DNA of 64,000 nucleotides from Amycolatopsis sp. NBC_01480 (GTDB lineage: Bacteria > Actinomycetota > Actinomycetes > Mycobacteriales > Pseudonocardiaceae). Below, piece after piece: positions 62,404 through 64,000 of the stretch. The stretch is taken from contig NZ_CP109442.1 in assembly GCF_036227205.1 (NCBI RefSeq), forward strand, positions 1,178,001-1,242,000, written 5' to 3'. Each line of letters begins with the position of its first letter. Position 1 is the stretch's first letter. The position numbers and the translations under genes were made by a program. Under the pieces are notes generated by a model. The model was not told the DNA's origin and made no database searches. It saw nothing but the letters and a program-made list of their open reading frames with translations.

Positions 62404-63668
62404 TGGCCGTTTTCAAACTGCCGGACCTAGGCGAGGGACTGACCGAGGCCGAGATCGTCGCGTGGCACGTGGCGGTGGGCGACACCGTGACCGTCGACCA
62501 GACGGTGGTGGAGGTCGAGACGGCCAAGGCGAGCGTCGAGGTCCCCGTGCCGTTCGCCGGGCGCGTGGCGACGCTGCACGGCGCGGCGGGTGACACGCTC
62601 GCCGTCGGAACCCCGCTGATCACCGTGGAAGAGGGCGCTTTTGCCGAGCCGGGAGTGGTGACACCGGCCCCGTCGGAAGCGGCCGAAGGCAGCGGGAACG
62701 TGCTGATCGGCTACGGCACCGGCACTGCTCAGGCCCGTCGGGTCCGGCGCCCGCGCGGCTCGGCGCGGCCGGCGGTGCACGCCGCGCCGAAGTCCGCCCA
62801 GGACCGGATCCGGGTCGTCTCCCCGCTCGTGCGGCGGCTGGCGAAGGAGTCCGGTGTGGACATTCGCACGCTGACCGGCTCGGGCACCGGCGGGCTGATC
62901 AGCCGGGCCGACGTCGAGCGCGCGGCCGCAGTGCCGGCCGCGATGCCGGTCGCAGCGCCTGCCGAGATTCCCCAGGTTCCCGGTGAGTACCGGATTCCGT
63001 TGCGGGGCATCCGAAAGACCGTCGCCGACAAGCTCACCCGCTCACGCAGAGAGATCCCCGAGGCGACGGTGTGGGTCGATGTCGACGCGACCCCGTTGCT
63101 GGAACTGCGTGCGGCCTTGAACGCCGACCCTTCGGCGCCGAAGGTCAGCCTGCTGGCGTTGTTGTCCCGCTTCGCGCTGGCCGGCCTGCGCCGCTTCCCG
63201 GAGCTGAACTCGCGCATCGAGGGTGACGAGATCGTGGTCCCGTCGGCGGTCCAGCTGGGCTTCGCCGCGCAGACCGACCGCGGCCTGGTCGTGCCGGTGG
63301 TGCCGGACGCCCACGCGCTGACCGTCGAGGAGCTGTCCGCGGCGCTGGCCGAACGGACCGAGCGCGCGCGGGCGGGCGAGCTGGCGCCGGCCGAACTGAC
63401 CGGCGGCAGCTTCACCATCAACAACTACGGCGTCTTCGGGGTCGACGGTTCCGCCGCGATCATCAACCACCCCGAGGTGGCGATCCTGGGCATCGGGCGG
63501 ATCATCGACCGGCCGTGGATCGTCGAGGGCCAGGTGGTGCCGCGCAAGATCACCGAGCTGACGCTGGCCTTCGACCACCGCGCCTGCGACGGCGGCACGG
63601 CGGGCGGCTTCCTGCGTTTCGTCGCCGACTGCGTCGAATCACCCCTGCGACTGCTGCGGAACGTCTAA
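62403..63668 (+). CDS. 2-Oxoacid dehydrogenase E2 (dihydrolipoyl acyltransferase)
   Basis: A 421-residue E2 with one lipoyl domain (lipoyl-Lys in EVETAKASVEV near residue 42), an E3/E1-binding domain (SPLVRRLAKESGVDIRTLTG near 140-160) and a catalytic domain ending in FDHRACDGGTAGGF with the active-site His. The 1-base TGATG overlap with E1beta fixes the start at 62403. No E3 gene follows; the complex presumably uses a shared one. A terminator hairpin lies downstream. Confidence 0.94.
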   Translation: MAVFKLPDLGEGLTEAEIVAWHVAVGDTVTVDQTVVEVETAKASVEVPVPFAGRVATLHGAAGDTLAVGTPLITVEEGAFAEPGVVTPAPSEAAEGSGNVLIGYGTGTAQARRVRRPRGSARPAVHAAPKSAQDRIRVVSPLVRRLAKESGVDIRTLTGSGTGGLISRADVERAAAVPAAMPVAAPAEIPQVPGEYRIPLRGIRKTVADKLTRSRREIPEATVWVDVDATPLLELRAALNADPSAPKVSLLALLSRFALAGLRRFPELNSRIEGDEIVVPSAVQLGFAAQTDRGLVVPVVPDAHALTVEELSAALAERTERARAGELAPAELTGGSFTINNYGVFGVDGSAAIINHPEVAILGIGRIIDRPWIVEGQVVPRKITELTLAFDHRACDGGTAGGFLRFVADCVESPLRLLRNV

Positions 63669-63717
63669 CTCACGTGTCCGGAAAAGGTTGCGGGCTTGCT
63701 GTGCGGGCCGGCTCGAT

Positions 63718-63770
63718 GCAGTGGATGACGCTTTCGCCGCACTCAGCGCAGCGGAAGCGTCATCCGCTGC
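63718..63770. terminator. Bidirectional terminator hairpin
   Basis: GGATGACGCTT (63723-63733) pairs with AAGCGTCATCC (63755-63765), and GCAG/CTGC flanks extend the stem. It separates the bkd operon from the convergent Mop/TOBE gene. Confidence 0.85.
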
Positions 63771-63784
63771 GCGCGGCAACCGCC

Positions 63785-63994
63785 TCACTCGACGCCGAGC
63801 ATGACCTCGGTGGACTTCACCAGCGCGGTGACCGGCTTGCCCACCTCGAGTTCGAGTTCCTCGGCGGCGTCCTTGGTGATCGAGGCGGTCACGGACTGGC
63901 CGCCGTCGAGCTGCACGGTCACGACGGTCATCACCGAGCCGGGCTTGACGGCCGAGACGGTGCCGGTGAGCTGGTTGCGAGTGGACAGGCGCAT
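63785..63994 (-). CDS. Mop/TOBE-domain molybdate-binding protein (molbindin)
   Basis: A 69-residue single TOBE/Mop domain: STRNQLTGTVSAVKPGSVMTVV is the hallmark N-terminal strand pair, and the tail ends in LVKSTEVMLGVE. Such molbindins bind molybdate or tungstate as oligomers for storage or homeostasis. The ATG at 63994 gives the full canonical domain. Its upstream neighbours lie outside the window. Confidence 0.93.
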   Translation of the reverse strand: MRLSTRNQLTGTVSAVKPGSVMTVVTVQLDGGQSVTASITKDAAEELELEVGKPVTALVKSTEVMLGVE

Positions 63995-64000
63995 GTGGAC

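Overview
The window is very GC-rich, compactly coded actinobacterial DNA. Gene content (modular PKS, F420-dependent enzymes, a DUF222/HNH gene, an epsilon-subunit acyl-CoA carboxylase, MmyB- and LAL-type regulators) points to the Pseudonocardiaceae, most likely Amycolatopsis. That genus call is inference, not proof. About 50 kb (1 to ~50.5 kb) is most of a type I polyketide cluster for a glycosylated macrolactam. The rest is ordinary chromosome ending in a branched-chain 2-oxoacid dehydrogenase operon.

Layout. 1-2200 (-): 5' part of a PKS gene running off the left edge. 2.4-5.6 kb (+): a three-gene nucleotide-sugar set (PIG-L deacetylase, UDP-GlcNAc 6-dehydrogenase type, UDP-uronate decarboxylase-like SDR). 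5.6-8.4 kb (-): a LAL regulator followed by a translationally coupled HTH-only micro-ORF. 8.6-9.8 kb (+): type II thioesterase and a small PqqD-like protein. 9.8-10.8 kb: a repetitive, strand-skewed non-coding stretch. 10.8-12.0 kb (+): DUF222/HNH endonuclease gene. 12.1-33.6 kb (-): two PKS genes holding a loading ACP and four KS-AT-DH-KR-ACP modules. 33.7-43.9 kb: P450 and a complete vicenistatin-type starter cassette (glutamate mutase E and S, PLP decarboxylase, VinN-, VinM-, VinL-, VinK-, VinJ-like proteins). 44.2-47.3 kb (+): glycosyltransferase coupled to a NarL-type two-component pair. 47.4-50.4 kb: a DDN-family protein, then (-) type II thioesterase and acyl-CoA carboxylase beta and epsilon. 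50.6-59.6 kb: hydrolase, acetyltransferases, LLM oxidoreductases, VOC, NmrA and regulators. 59.6-64 kb: Lrp regulator, E1alpha, E1beta, E2 and a Mop/TOBE protein.

How it works together (family knowledge plus inference). Glutamate mutase makes 3-methylaspartate. The VinN-like ligase loads it on the stand-alone ACP, and the VinO-like enzyme decarboxylates it to the 3-amino-2-methylpropionyl unit. The VinM-like ligase caps the amine with an amino acid, and the VinK-like acyltransferase moves the dipeptide to the N-terminal ACP of the large PKS. The VinJ-like peptidase later removes the cap so the amine can close the lactam. Four reducing, malonyl-type modules in the window would build a polyene. 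Later modules and the release thioesterase lie beyond the left edge. The sugar genes suggest an aminosugar, probably an aminopentose, made from UDP-GlcNAc and attached by the VinC-like glycosyltransferase.

Regulation. Several cluster intergenic regions share boxes built from TAGGGG or CTTTAG. Three of them fit ACCCCTARCRGCCCCTAR and sit at similar distances upstream of start codons. They look like the binding sites of a cluster-wide regulator, for which the LAL protein is the natural candidate. The last such box lies upstream of the thioesterase/carboxylase operon and puts the right cluster boundary near 50.5 kb.
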